Shown here in pieces: positions 54,486 to 63,782 of a stretch of 64,000 nucleotides of DNA. Each line of letters opens with the position of its first letter. Position 1 is the first letter of the stretch. This DNA comes from Kastovskya adunca ATA6-11-RM4. GTDB taxonomy: Bacteria > Cyanobacteriota > Cyanobacteriia > Cyanobacteriales > Coleofasciculaceae. Below the pieces are notes generated by a model. The model had not been told where the DNA came from, did not search any database, and was given only the letters and a program-made list of their open reading frames with translations. The position numbers and the translations under genes were made by a program. The stretch covers positions 62,001-126,000 of the forward strand of contig JAHHHJ010000005.1 of assembly GCA_019359445.1 (NCBI GenBank), written 5' to 3'.

Positions 54486-55702
54486 TGCTACAAACTCATA
54501 TCTGGCAAGAAGCATCTGTTGAAGCTAATGGCTCAGTTACGGTTAGTGCCAAGATTGAGCTTCCTAAAAAATCTCTTCGTTTGTGGTACAGCATCCCCGT
54601 TGAGTTTAGTACTCTACTTACCGATAGCTGTGACCCATTTTTAGTGGCGATGATGTTGCCAGCAATGCGGCATTCAGCACCATTGATCGTTCATGGCAAA
54701 GTTTCGCCCTCACTCCTGCAAAATTTAGTGGAGTTTCAAGCTGCTTGGGCTTGCTGGCGCCCTAATGAGTATTACCCCATTGAAATCTCTGCCGAAGTAG
54801 AGGAAGAAATACCTATTATTGCCTCAGAAGTAGCAGTTGCTGCTTTCTCCGGGGGAGTCGATAGCTGCTTTACCGCATTTCGCCACCGTGAGAATCGCTG
54901 TGGCAGACAAGCACGCAACTTACAAGCCGGATTAATGGTTCATGGGTTTGATATTCCCTTAGAAGAATCTTTGGTATTTGATAGAGCCGCTGAAAAGTCA
55001 AGATTAATCTTGGACAGCTTAGGAATGAAGTTAATTCCGATAGCAACCAATTATCGACAGGTGCTGCCAAGCATCAATTGGCTAGATGCCTATGGACCCG
55101 CGATCGCTTCTAGTTTAATGTTGCTTTCAAGAAGCTATAACGTTGGTTTAATCGGTAGCGCCTTCTCTTACCACAATCTGCTGTTGCCTCGTGGCTCTAA
55201 CCCAGTTACCGATCCGTTCCTATCCAGCAAAGCTTTTCAAATTATTCATGATGGTGCCGGCTTTGATCGTTTAGGGAAAATCAAGGAAATTGGTCACTGG
55301 CAAGAAGCGACTCAACATTTGAGAGTGTGCTGGCAAGGCGCTCAAAAAGACCGTAATTGTGGGCGATGCGAGAAGTGTATTCGGACAATTCTAGGTTTTC
55401 GCGCCCTAGGCTTGAGTAAGCCTGCTTGCTTTGATCAAGATGTAACAGACGAGCAAATTATAGGGATCAAGGGATTAACTGCAATTCAGCTTTATGAAAT
55501 GGAGTTAATTTTACAAGCAGTGAAAGGCTCTGTGACAGATTCCTGGGTTAATGCCTTGGAAAAGTGCATTACTCGTAACCGTCGCCAAATGGTACGGGAA
55601 CAGAACTGGACAACCCTAAAACAGAGCTTACCCCCGACTCTACTAAAGCAGTGGCGATCGCTACAGTTGCGCCTGTCTTCTCAATCCCGCTATAAGGATT
55701 AA
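54485..55702 (+). CDS. PP-loop ATPase with QueC-like zinc motif
   Basis: 405 residues. Residues 1-115 form a beta-rich N-terminal part of unknown kind. Then comes the PP-loop AAFSGGVDSCF (SGGVDS at 122-127). Near the C-terminus C282-x9-C292-x2-C295-x2-C298 (NCGRCEKCIRT) is the cysteine pattern that binds zinc in QueC, the 7-cyano-7-deazaguanine synthase. The whole is far longer than QueC (about 225) and no other queuosine gene is adjacent. It probably adenylates a carboxylate for an amide- or nitrile-type product on a glycan, nucleotide or protein. It overlaps the upstream gene by one base, so the two PP-loop enzymes are translated together. Confidence 0.8.
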   Translation: MLQTHIWQEASVEANGSVTVSAKIELPKKSLRLWYSIPVEFSTLLTDSCDPFLVAMMLPAMRHSAPLIVHGKVSPSLLQNLVEFQAAWACWRPNEYYPIEISAEVEEEIPIIASEVAVAAFSGGVDSCFTAFRHRENRCGRQARNLQAGLMVHGFDIPLEESLVFDRAAEKSRLILDSLGMKLIPIATNYRQVLPSINWLDAYGPAIASSLMLLSRSYNVGLIGSAFSYHNLLLPRGSNPVTDPFLSSKAFQIIHDGAGFDRLGKIKEIGHWQEATQHLRVCWQGAQKDRNCGRCEKCIRTILGFRALGLSKPACFDQDVTDEQIIGIKGLTAIQLYEMELILQAVKGSVTDSWVNALEKCITRNRRQMVREQNWTTLKQSLPPTLLKQWRSLQLRLSSQSRYKD

Positions 55703-55818
55703 CTCACTTCATAAAGTAGGGAGATCCGAATCCCTCTGAGGGGGTAATCCGAGAAGCAAAGTTCGGCAAAATCGCGCAAAATCAGTCTTAAAGTCCTTCT
55801 AATAATTGAGCCATACTT

Positions 55819-57837
55819 ATGACAATCCTGGAACAGGGCAACATTACTATCCATACTGAGAACATCTTTCCCATCATCAAGAAGTCTCTCTACACCGATC
55901 ATGAGATCTTCTTGCGGGAACTGATTTCTAACGCCGTGGATGCCATCCAGAAACTAAAGATGGTATCTTTTGCAGGCGAAGTTGACGGTGAGCTGGAGGA
56001 GCCGGAAATTGTCATTAACATTGATAAAGACAAAAAGACTCTCTCCATCTCTGACAACGGTATCGGCATGACCGCCGATGAGGTGAAACAATACATCAAT
56101 CAAGTCGCCTTCTCCAGCGCTGAGGAATTCGTTCAGAAATATCAAAAAGACGCTGACCAGCAGATCATTGGTCACTTCGGTCTAGGCTTCTACTCCTCCT
56201 TTATGGTGGCGAGTCAGGTAGAAATCGATACCCTTTCCTATAAACAAGGAGCCACCGCCGTTCACTGGTCTTGTGACGGTTCGCCAGCCTTTCAACTTGA
56301 AGAGTCAAGCCTTAGCCAGCGCGGAACGACAGTAACTCTCACTCTCCAAGACGAAGAGATTGAGTATCTAGAACCGATTCGGATTCGACAGTTGGTGAAA
56401 ACCTACTGCGATTTCATGCCAGTACCCATCAAGCTTGAGGGTGAAGTCCTTAACCAGCCCAAAGCTCTATGGAAAGAATCGCCCCAAAATCTGACTAAAG
56501 AAGACTACCTAGAGTTCTATAACTACCTGCACCCCTTCCAGGAAGAACCGCTTCTGTGGGTGCATCTGAACACCGACTATCCCTTCCTACTCAATGGCAT
56601 CCTCTATTTCCCTAAGCTGAAGCCGGATGTGGATGTGACTAGGGGACAAATCAAGTTGTTCTGCAACCAGGTATTTGTCAGCGACCACTGTGAAGAAGTT
56701 ATTCCCAGCTTCCTGATGCCACTACGGGGTGTTGTTGATAGTCCTGATATTCCGCTTAATGTCTCCCGTTCTGCCTTAACGAATGACCGCACAGTCAGGC
56801 GAATTTCTGACTATATTGCTCGGAAAGTAGGCGATCGCCTCAAAGAACTCTACAACGAAAATCGCCAAGAATACATTCGCTGCTGGCAAGACGTCGGCAC
56901 CTTCGTCAAGTTTGGCTCCCTCAACGACGAAAAATTCAAAAAACAAATTGAAGATATCGTCATCTTCCGCAGTACTTATGAAGGAGAAAAACACGATAGC
57001 CAGAACACCCCCCCCGTAGCCACTCCAGAAACAGCTCCAGAAGTTGAAGTGCAATCCCAAGAAGGCGATGTCTGGCAAGATGTCACCTCAGCTACTCCCT
57101 CTGAACCTACCGTTACTCAGCAGGGAGAGACTTATACCACTCTCAAAGAGTACCTAGAACGCAACAAAGAGCATTATGAAAACCGCGTCTTCTATTGCAC
57201 CGACCCGGTAGCCCAAGCGACCTATGTACAACTGCACAAGAATCAAGGTTTGGAAGTCCTGTTTATGGACTCCTTTATTGATACTCACTTCATCAGCTTC
57301 CTAGAGCGGGAATATTCTGATGTCAAGTTCTCTCGCGTAGACTCTGACTTAGATCAAACTCTGATTGACCAGGATCAGGCGGGAGAAATTGTTGACCCCA
57401 CAACTAACAAAACCCGCAGCGAAGTAATTAAAGAGCTGTTTGAGACATCTCTTAATAAGCCAAAAGTTGACATTCGTACTCAGGCGCTCAAATCAGATGA
57501 CCCCCAAGGAACTCCACCCGCAATGGTACTTTTACCAGAAGCCTTGCGACGACTACGGGATATGACGGCGCTCATGCAGCAACAAGCGGCACAGTTTCCC
57601 GAAGAACATGTCTTGGTTGTCAATACAGCGCACCCACTGATTGAGAACTTAGCCAAGCTGAGCCAAAGCAGTATTGTGCAGGGGGCAGGTCAGTCGCCTT
57701 CTGGTGAACTAGCTAACTTAATTTGTCAGCACGTTTATGATCTAGCACTGATGGCACAAAAAGGCTTTGATGCTGAGGGAATGAAGACGTTTGTGGAGCG
57801 GTCAAATCAGGTACTCACTCGCCTGACAGAGCGTTAG
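55819..57837 (+). CDS. htpG: Molecular chaperone HtpG (Hsp90)
   Basis: 672 residues. The N-terminal ATPase has ELISNAVDAIQKL, DNGIGMTADEV and GHFGLGFYSSF. The middle domain includes the catalytic arginine stretch RGVVDSPDIPLNVSR, and there is a conserved C-terminal dimerisation domain. An acidic linker-like insert (TPETAPEVEVQSQEGD) occurs mid-protein. Cyanobacterial HtpG supports heat, cold and oxidative stress tolerance and tetrapyrrole and phycobilisome assembly. Confidence 0.97.
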   Translation: MTILEQGNITIHTENIFPIIKKSLYTDHEIFLRELISNAVDAIQKLKMVSFAGEVDGELEEPEIVINIDKDKKTLSISDNGIGMTADEVKQYINQVAFSSAEEFVQKYQKDADQQIIGHFGLGFYSSFMVASQVEIDTLSYKQGATAVHWSCDGSPAFQLEESSLSQRGTTVTLTLQDEEIEYLEPIRIRQLVKTYCDFMPVPIKLEGEVLNQPKALWKESPQNLTKEDYLEFYNYLHPFQEEPLLWVHLNTDYPFLLNGILYFPKLKPDVDVTRGQIKLFCNQVFVSDHCEEVIPSFLMPLRGVVDSPDIPLNVSRSALTNDRTVRRISDYIARKVGDRLKELYNENRQEYIRCWQDVGTFVKFGSLNDEKFKKQIEDIVIFRSTYEGEKHDSQNTPPVATPETAPEVEVQSQEGDVWQDVTSATPSEPTVTQQGETYTTLKEYLERNKEHYENRVFYCTDPVAQATYVQLHKNQGLEVLFMDSFIDTHFISFLEREYSDVKFSRVDSDLDQTLIDQDQAGEIVDPTTNKTRSEVIKELFETSLNKPKVDIRTQALKSDDPQGTPPAMVLLPEALRRLRDMTALMQQQAAQFPEEHVLVVNTAHPLIENLAKLSQSSIVQGAGQSPSGELANLICQHVYDLALMAQKGFDAEGMKTFVERSNQVLTRLTER

Positions 57838-57870
57838 ATAACGCCCACGCAGACAGGCTTAGTTTTATAT

Positions 57871-57896
57871 AGCCCAAGGCTTCTAGCTTTTGGGCT
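57871..57896 (+). terminator. Terminator-like hairpin after htpG
   Basis: AGCCCAA and TTGGGCT pair, with the inner sequence GGCTTCTAGCTT able to extend the stem. Only a weak T stretch follows (TATCG), so it is terminator-like at best. It is 34 bases after the htpG stop. Confidence 0.45.
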
Positions 57897-58012
57897 TATC
57901 GTGTGACTCCTGATTTCGTAAAGGCACAAAGGGTTATGAGGCAGTAGAGCTTGCCAAGGAATTCAAAGGCTCTTGATATGATGGAGAATGGACTAAAATC
58001 TGGAGGAATCTC

Positions 58013-58249
58013 ATGTCCCGTAAATGCGAACTAACAGGCAAAAGGGCAAACAATGCCTACGCTGTTTCCCACTCCCACCGACGCACGAAGAAGCTACAAG
58101 AAGCTAACTTGCAGTCTAAAAGAGTTTGGTGGACGGAAGGCAACCGTTGGGTGAAGCTCAAACTTTCTACTAAAGCAATCAAGACTTTAGAAAAGAAAGG
58201 TTTGCAAGCCATGGCAAACGAAGCGGGACTTAATCTAAATAAGTACTAA
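58013..58249 (+). CDS. rpmB: 50S ribosomal protein L28
   Basis: 78 residues, the usual L28 length. It starts [20 protein letters not shown] and includes [20 protein letters not shown]. Basic, no cysteine cluster beyond the single C5. The ribosome site TGGAGGAATCTC precedes the ATG. Stand-alone in this window. Confidence 0.96.
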   Translation: MSRKCELTGKRANNAYAVSHSHRRTKKLQEANLQSKRVWWTEGNRWVKLKLSTKAIKTLEKKGLQAMANEAGLNLNKY

Positions 58250-58484
58250 ATTACCGAAGCAGGAGGAGAAAGCTGGTGCTGTTTTGGTAGATGAGCTGTG
58301 TCATCAAAAACTGCACCTAGCTTGCAAAGAAAGGCTTCCTCCTCTCTCCTACACTTAGGCGATCGCGTCAGTTGTTATCCAGCGATCGCTCCCCCAGCCC
58401 CCTTAGCAATCTACGATGTACAAACATCTTTGTACAGAACCGAAATCCTTAGAGATTCCCCCTCGCATCGCCCTTTTCAAGGGA

Positions 58485-58528
58485 GACTTTGACTCCGATT
58501 CCCCCCTTGCCAAGGGGGGCTAGGGGGG
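58485..58528 (+). repeat. Dispersed palindromic repeat, second copy
   Basis: GACTTTGACTCCGATT is followed by C6, TTGCCAA, G6, CTAG and G6. It matches the copy at 31131-31173 in the flank (ACTTTG...CTCCG) and both arms. Confidence 0.65.
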
Positions 58529-58717
58529 TAAAAAGGATAATTAGCAGGAACACCCCTACCGGAAAATCGTGACTTTCCAGTCTCATTTTGCCGCTTGATG
58601 TCTGGTATTGCTCAAAATACCTGCTCATGGCGGTTTTTTTTAATATTTTGCAAAAGCTTGATATTTTTTTTAGTCTAGCTGGGTAGTATAAAAGCAGTTA
58701 GTGGCATTACCAGCTTA

Positions 58718-58927
58718 ATGCTGAGTTTTGCTAAAGACTGCCTATCCAAGGACTTAACCTACGCCTTTAGGCAGATGGCGAATAAAATAACTTCTATAAT
58801 GAATCCCGCTGAATCTGCCATTCTCCGGAACATCACGGAAAACTTTAATGATTTAGCAACAGGATTAACAAAGCTATTTGTATCTTCCCGGTTGACGACA
58901 AGATTTGCAGTTGTTACGACAGAGTAG
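58718..58927 (+). CDS. Possible small protein upstream of hpsA
   Basis: A 69-codon open frame (MLSFAKDCLSKDLTYAFRQM at the start) with no recognisable domain, signal or membrane segment. It is 130 bases before hpsA in the same direction. Codon use gives weak support only. It could be real or a chance frame. Confidence 0.25.
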   Translation: MLSFAKDCLSKDLTYAFRQMANKITSIMNPAESAILRNITENFNDLATGLTKLFVSSRLTTRFAVVTTE

Positions 58928-59056
58928 AAGCTGCTGGATTTAATGGAACTCTATTAAATCTTTATAAAATAGTCATCGGGTATTACTCAAAAATCTTTAA
59001 TCGCCTCTACAGACCGTTACTGCATCGCGTTTTAACTCCATCTCCAAAGTATCTAC

Positions 59057-62000
59057 ATGTCTGACAGGAAACCTGCCATGTCACGCCGCAAAAAACCAGT
59101 CAACACGCTTCAGAAAATATTTCAGCACCTTTTGAGGTTAAGTAGAATCCTGACCAAAGGGTTGATGAACTGGCTGTTGCGAAGCTTAATGCTTCTGGGA
59201 CGACGTCGCTCTTCAAATCTTGGTAGAGCCGGCTTTGTGCTGCCAACGGTGATCATGGTGATGCTGGTAGTCATTTTGCTGACTACAGCAATCATGATTC
59301 GTTCGTTTGACCGCTCGAAGAATGCCAGCAACTACCGGGTAAATGAGGCGGTTTTGAATGCCACCCAGCCCGCCTTAGACCGTGCTAAGGCGAAGATAAA
59401 TCGTCTGTTTTCTGTAGATGAGACTAATAGACAAGGCAATACTCCCCCAGAATTCAACATTGCGGACATCCTTGAAGAGGAAGTTGGGTCGGAGGGTACC
59501 TATACCTTTGGAGATGAGATTCAGCTACAACTGGAAGCTGACTTTGATGGAACAGCGGGTATAAACACTAACGAAGAAACGCTGAAATCAGCTTGGAAGT
59601 TTCCGGTTGATACTGATAACAACGGTCGGTTTGATAGTTACACACTCTATGGAATTTATTTCCGTTACCCCGAAGGCAGGAAGAAAGGGCCATTAGAAGC
59701 TAGGGCGCTACCAATGTCTGGGGGGGCAACAGGGTGTTCTGTCGGGGCTGGCAACATAGCCGGTTGGTTTAGTACGGGTGGTAAGTCGAAGAAAGCATTT
59801 TTTACTTATGTTGCCACTGTGCCGATTACGGAAGAAGTTACCACCGCTGTCGTTACAGATTCAGGGAGAAGTATTCCACCGACTCAATTTGAAACTTATA
59901 GAGGTAATCGAGGCTTTTCTGCCTTGGAGCTACAACAAGACCAGGCAAGAATAGCGCTGGATAACAACGCTATCTGGTTTGATGATGATATTCAAGTTAG
60001 TAACGCTCCGACCTTTCGTGTCAATGGTCGAATCCACACCAACGGCAACTTGATGTTGCGGTCTGCTAATCCCCTAGAGCTGCATCAAGTCAGTAGCGCC
60101 TACTCCTGCTACTACGACCCAGACAACGCCAAGATTGTTGTTGCTGGTAACGTAGCGACTGGAGATATAAGAAATACCGATGCGGTGGCCAATGACAATG
60201 TCAAAGCTTATTTGTACAGAGGACAAGGTGTAACACCGGGCACCTCTAGCATCAATGACAAAAATAAGACGACTACAGCATTAGGCGGCGCAACCGTCGC
60301 CTACAACAAGACGGCTTATGATCAGCGCATTGGTGTAATGGTGAGGGGCGCTCTTAATCTATATGGTGGCGCTGACCCGGCAGTAGCAACCGTCACGGAA
60401 GTTAATGCCGTAGGCAGATATCCACAAGACCTCAAAGACTTTTTTAAAAGGAGGTTTGACGCTTCCGGAGAGCAAAACCTAGAGAATGTACTAGAGTCTT
60501 ACTTTAAGCAACGGACTCGTCGAGTTCCCTATGCGGAAGTTCCTCTTAATGGAATAGCTACTGCAGTAAAACCGGCAACTACGGCAAAAACAGACGATCC
60601 GGCTTCTGGCGATTTTGTCTTTGGGAGTGCGGGTGAGATTAAACCGCCTCCAGAGTGGATGTTGATTGCAGATCCAGGTACTGGTGCTGTCGGAAACTAC
60701 ACTAATTTGGCGCTGAGGATTAATGCAACTGACGCCCAACCAATGGATTTGGAGGCAGTTGATCCAGATAAGGTAGCGGAAAGAAAGGAATCACTCATTG
60801 GCGATCGCATTTTAGTAGGTAACAACCTACCCTATCGCTGGTATAACGGTTCGACATTCCAAGAGCCAGGAATAAAACAGGATGTATTTAGTGACGGCTC
60901 GACAACTGCTGTCGCGTGGAATAAGGCGGATGGCACTGCTGACACAGGTAACCAGCGCAAACGCCCTAGTCGTGTGCAAATCTTGGATGACTTGGGTGAT
61001 ACCAGCCGGAATGGCTTCTGGGAACGAGCGGCTGCCAAAAACAGCCCTGCGTTTGACCAAGAACAACTGTCTGGTGGGTTGCGAGTGGTAACAGGTGCCG
61101 GAATTTACATTGATGGTTTAGATCAAGGAACAACTGGAACAGGAATACGCGGAACAAATTCCTTCTTGCCTGCTCCTCCAACTGTGGCAGCGTTAACAGC
61201 CGACGGCATAACTGGCTTACCAACAGGGGTAACTGATGCAAATGTGGTGTGGCCCGACACCATGCCGATGTATAAAGATGATGGCGACAACATTGTTAAC
61301 GCCACAGACTTAAAAGGCGACCTGCAAATGCGGGCAACTGTCGTTTATCACTACGCCGCTAATAAAGGTAAAGACCAAACACCTATTGCTTGCATTAACA
61401 GTTACTATGACCCCACCACTGAAGCTACAGCCGGGGCATTTAATAACGGCAAAAATTACCCCATTCCAGCAAGAGACTACACCAATGCTAGGCTCGTAGC
61501 ACAATCTAAGATGGTTTTCCCAGATGGACGCTGGGCAAATAAACCTTTGTATGATGCTCTAAACAGGGCTGTTGCTGATCGCACCCTTGCAGACAATGCA
61601 GCGGTTGATTCTGCCCTGTGCGCTCTGAGCATTTTAGATGGTGCAGCTGCTACACCTGTTCCGGCTGGAACTGCTGGTAAGGTAGCGGATGGTGCAATCA
61701 AAGAAGCGACTTTTCTAGATGCCAGACAAGTGAAGGCACTTCACAAGCCGAAGGAGGATGCTACCGGAAATCCTATTGCTGATGCTACGACACTCGCAAA
61801 TGCTAGAACTCCGGAGCAACTGAGAATAGCTAAACTAGGAGCATTGACAACCGACTATGACTTGCCAATTGAACAGCGCCAACCTCTAGAAATACGGGTT
61901 ACTGAGATCGATCTAAACTCACTCAGGACAACAACAATTGGTTTAGGAGAATACTTATTACCCAACAGCGGCATTATTTACGCTACACGGGATGATGCGC

Positions 62001-63724
62001 TACCAGATATTAGTGCTGGTGAGGGGAAGTTAGAAGGTGCCACAGACTTCAAACTCGATCCCACTCGTCGCCCTAATGGTATTCGACTAATTAACGGTCG
62101 CATTTTAGCCCGTGGCGCTAACAATGCATACAACGCTGATGAAAAGGGCTTGATTCTCGCCTCAGACTTGCCAGTCTATATCAAGGGAGAATTCAACCTC
62201 CACCAAGAGTTCGGAACTACTACTAGGTTAGAAGAGTTCAAGGCTTCAGATGCATTAGCAGCTAATTACAACAACTTCTATACCCGTGGTAGTACGGGAG
62301 CGAATAACAACCGTAATGACAAGTTTGCTTGCCGTCAAAACCAGCAAGGTTGCAGTGGTAACGGTGACCAGTGGCGTGCTGTAAGGATTCTCTCGGATGC
62401 TGTCACCCTGCTATCAGGAGACTTCAAGGATGGTGTTCGCAGTAATGGTAGCTACGACGTAAACAACAATGCTGGGAACTTAGCTGTAGAAAAGCGTCTG
62501 AAGAATGGCTTCTGGTGGAATGGGTTTGCTACCAGTAGACCTTACTGGAACACCACCCCCAACAGTGTTCCAGAACCAACAACACAGCTAACTTCCTATC
62601 TAGCAAATGGTGTAACACCAATTCAACGTCGGGTAAACTTCCCTGAGTACCGAATGGAAATTTGCCGGAAGCTCCCAGTCTCCGAATGTACTCCCACTGA
62701 CTGGGATTTGGCAGGAGCAGGTACAACTGCAACACCACCAGCAGCTCTAGCCGATCAAATCTATCCCCGTCGAGTTGCTTTTGATAGAGATCCGGTTTCT
62801 AAAAATCTTCTTCCGGTTGGTGGCCCTTACCGACCTTTAGGGGTAGGTTGCCCAACTACTGGATGTATATACGGTGGTACAACAGTAGGTACTAACTATG
62901 GCACCCCTAATGACAATGCCCTTTGGTTCTGGACAACAAATTCCACTACCAATCCAGGAGCAATCGGCGATCGCGTTTACACCGCAAACCGACCGCTGTT
63001 CTATCTACCTCCTGCGGATTTAAATAACGATGGTACCCCTGACCCTGACGGTCAACCCCTGTTAGTACCAGTACTACAGCTACACTCTCCAAACGGAGCA
63101 CCTGGTAATAACGGTACGGCTTTTAACGGTTACATCAACGACTCATGGATGCAGCGGGCTACAGAGACAAGATACAATGGCGTCTTCGTCATGGGCGACT
63201 CTCCCGCCAGACCAGCTAATGCTTCTTATGAAGCTGAGACTGGAGGCGGACTGGTTAACTTCCCACGTTTCTTAGAAGCCTGGGAGGCAGTAAATGAAGG
63301 CGCTCCAGCTGCAGCCAGAATCAATGGTAGCTTTATCCAATTCAAGAAGAGCCTCTTTGCTACTGCACCGTTTGAGGCAGTAGATAGCTTTACTGTAGAC
63401 AACTCCCTCTTTTTCGACGGTGCAAATCCTGACCATACCAGTGCGAACTTTGGCGGATTAAACGACTACAGATACAGAGGTGGTGGTGCTTCCCGACGAG
63501 CACCCTACTACCGCGCACCTGACCGGGCATGGGGTTATGATGTTGGCTTGCTGTCTCAGACTCCTGATTTATTCTCCAAACGATTTGCCTCACCGGATGT
63601 CGGTACTCCTAACGAGTACTACCGAGAAGTGGGTCGAGATGACCCCTGGGTTGAAAGCTTGCTGTGTGGAGTGCACGTCAATGACCCGGACGAGCCTGCT
63701 GTTGAGGGGCTGTCCTGTTCCTAA
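59057..63724 (+). CDS. hpsA: Hormogonium polysaccharide secretion pseudopilin HpsA
   Basis: 1555 residues from the ATG at 59057 (ATG at 59078 is an alternative). The N-terminus is basic, then a prepilin-type segment G59-F60-V-L-P-T followed by the hydrophobic helix VIMVMLVVILLTTAIMI. The usual Glu at +5 is a Thr (T64), so it is an atypical pseudopilin. The huge C-terminal part is rich in Asn/Asp-Gly turns and beta structure. HpsA is known from the hps locus of Nostoc punctiforme, needed for polysaccharide export and gliding of hormogonia. A truncated hpsB follows, confirming the locus. Confidence 0.92.
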   Translation: MSDRKPAMSRRKKPVNTLQKIFQHLLRLSRILTKGLMNWLLRSLMLLGRRRSSNLGRAGFVLPTVIMVMLVVILLTTAIMIRSFDRSKNASNYRVNEAVLNATQPALDRAKAKINRLFSVDETNRQGNTPPEFNIADILEEEVGSEGTYTFGDEIQLQLEADFDGTAGINTNEETLKSAWKFPVDTDNNGRFDSYTLYGIYFRYPEGRKKGPLEARALPMSGGATGCSVGAGNIAGWFSTGGKSKKAFFTYVATVPITEEVTTAVVTDSGRSIPPTQFETYRGNRGFSALELQQDQARIALDNNAIWFDDDIQVSNAPTFRVNGRIHTNGNLMLRSANPLELHQVSSAYSCYYDPDNAKIVVAGNVATGDIRNTDAVANDNVKAYLYRGQGVTPGTSSINDKNKTTTALGGATVAYNKTAYDQRIGVMVRGALNLYGGADPAVATVTEVNAVGRYPQDLKDFFKRRFDASGEQNLENVLESYFKQRTRRVPYAEVPLNGIATAVKPATTAKTDDPASGDFVFGSAGEIKPPPEWMLIADPGTGAVGNYTNLALRINATDAQPMDLEAVDPDKVAERKESLIGDRILVGNNLPYRWYNGSTFQEPGIKQDVFSDGSTTAVAWNKADGTADTGNQRKRPSRVQILDDLGDTSRNGFWERAAAKNSPAFDQEQLSGGLRVVTGAGIYIDGLDQGTTGTGIRGTNSFLPAPPTVAALTADGITGLPTGVTDANVVWPDTMPMYKDDGDNIVNATDLKGDLQMRATVVYHYAANKGKDQTPIACINSYYDPTTEATAGAFNNGKNYPIPARDYTNARLVAQSKMVFPDGRWANKPLYDALNRAVADRTLADNAAVDSALCALSILDGAAATPVPAGTAGKVADGAIKEATFLDARQVKALHKPKEDATGNPIADATTLANARTPEQLRIAKLGALTTDYDLPIEQRQPLEIRVTEIDLNSLRTTTIGLGEYLLPNSGIIYATRDDALPDISAGEGKLEGATDFKLDPTRRPNGIRLINGRILARGANNAYNADEKGLILASDLPVYIKGEFNLHQEFGTTTRLEEFKASDALAANYNNFYTRGSTGANNNRNDKFACRQNQQGCSGNGDQWRAVRILSDAVTLLSGDFKDGVRSNGSYDVNNNAGNLAVEKRLKNGFWWNGFATSRPYWNTTPNSVPEPTTQLTSYLANGVTPIQRRVNFPEYRMEICRKLPVSECTPTDWDLAGAGTTATPPAALADQIYPRRVAFDRDPVSKNLLPVGGPYRPLGVGCPTTGCIYGGTTVGTNYGTPNDNALWFWTTNSTTNPGAIGDRVYTANRPLFYLPPADLNNDGTPDPDGQPLLVPVLQLHSPNGAPGNNGTAFNGYINDSWMQRATETRYNGVFVMGDSPARPANASYEAETGGGLVNFPRFLEAWEAVNEGAPAAARINGSFIQFKKSLFATAPFEAVDSFTVDNSLFFDGANPDHTSANFGGLNDYRYRGGGASRRAPYYRAPDRAWGYDVGLLSQTPDLFSKRFASPDVGTPNEYYREVGRDDPWVESLLCGVHVNDPDEPAVEGLSCS

Positions 63725-63782
63725 CCTCGATGATTACAGATAGTGAGGTAGCGTTTTTAAAGTCGTAGCTGGTGACCAAACG

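Larger units (their letters stand above)
58250..59056. other. Gene-poor spacer before hpsA
   Basis: About 800 bases. It contains the dispersed palindromic repeat at 58485-58528, the runs CTTTTCAAGGGAG and GCGATCGC nearby, and a low-confidence small frame at 58718-58927. Between 58600 and 58700 it is A+T-rich with a possible -10 element (TATAAA), so the hpsA operon promoter probably lies here. Confidence 0.5.

Noticed and set aside
58298-58492. A 64-codon frame after rpmB
   Set aside because: Ser/Pro-rich, no ribosome site, and it lies among repeat-rich spacer sequence.
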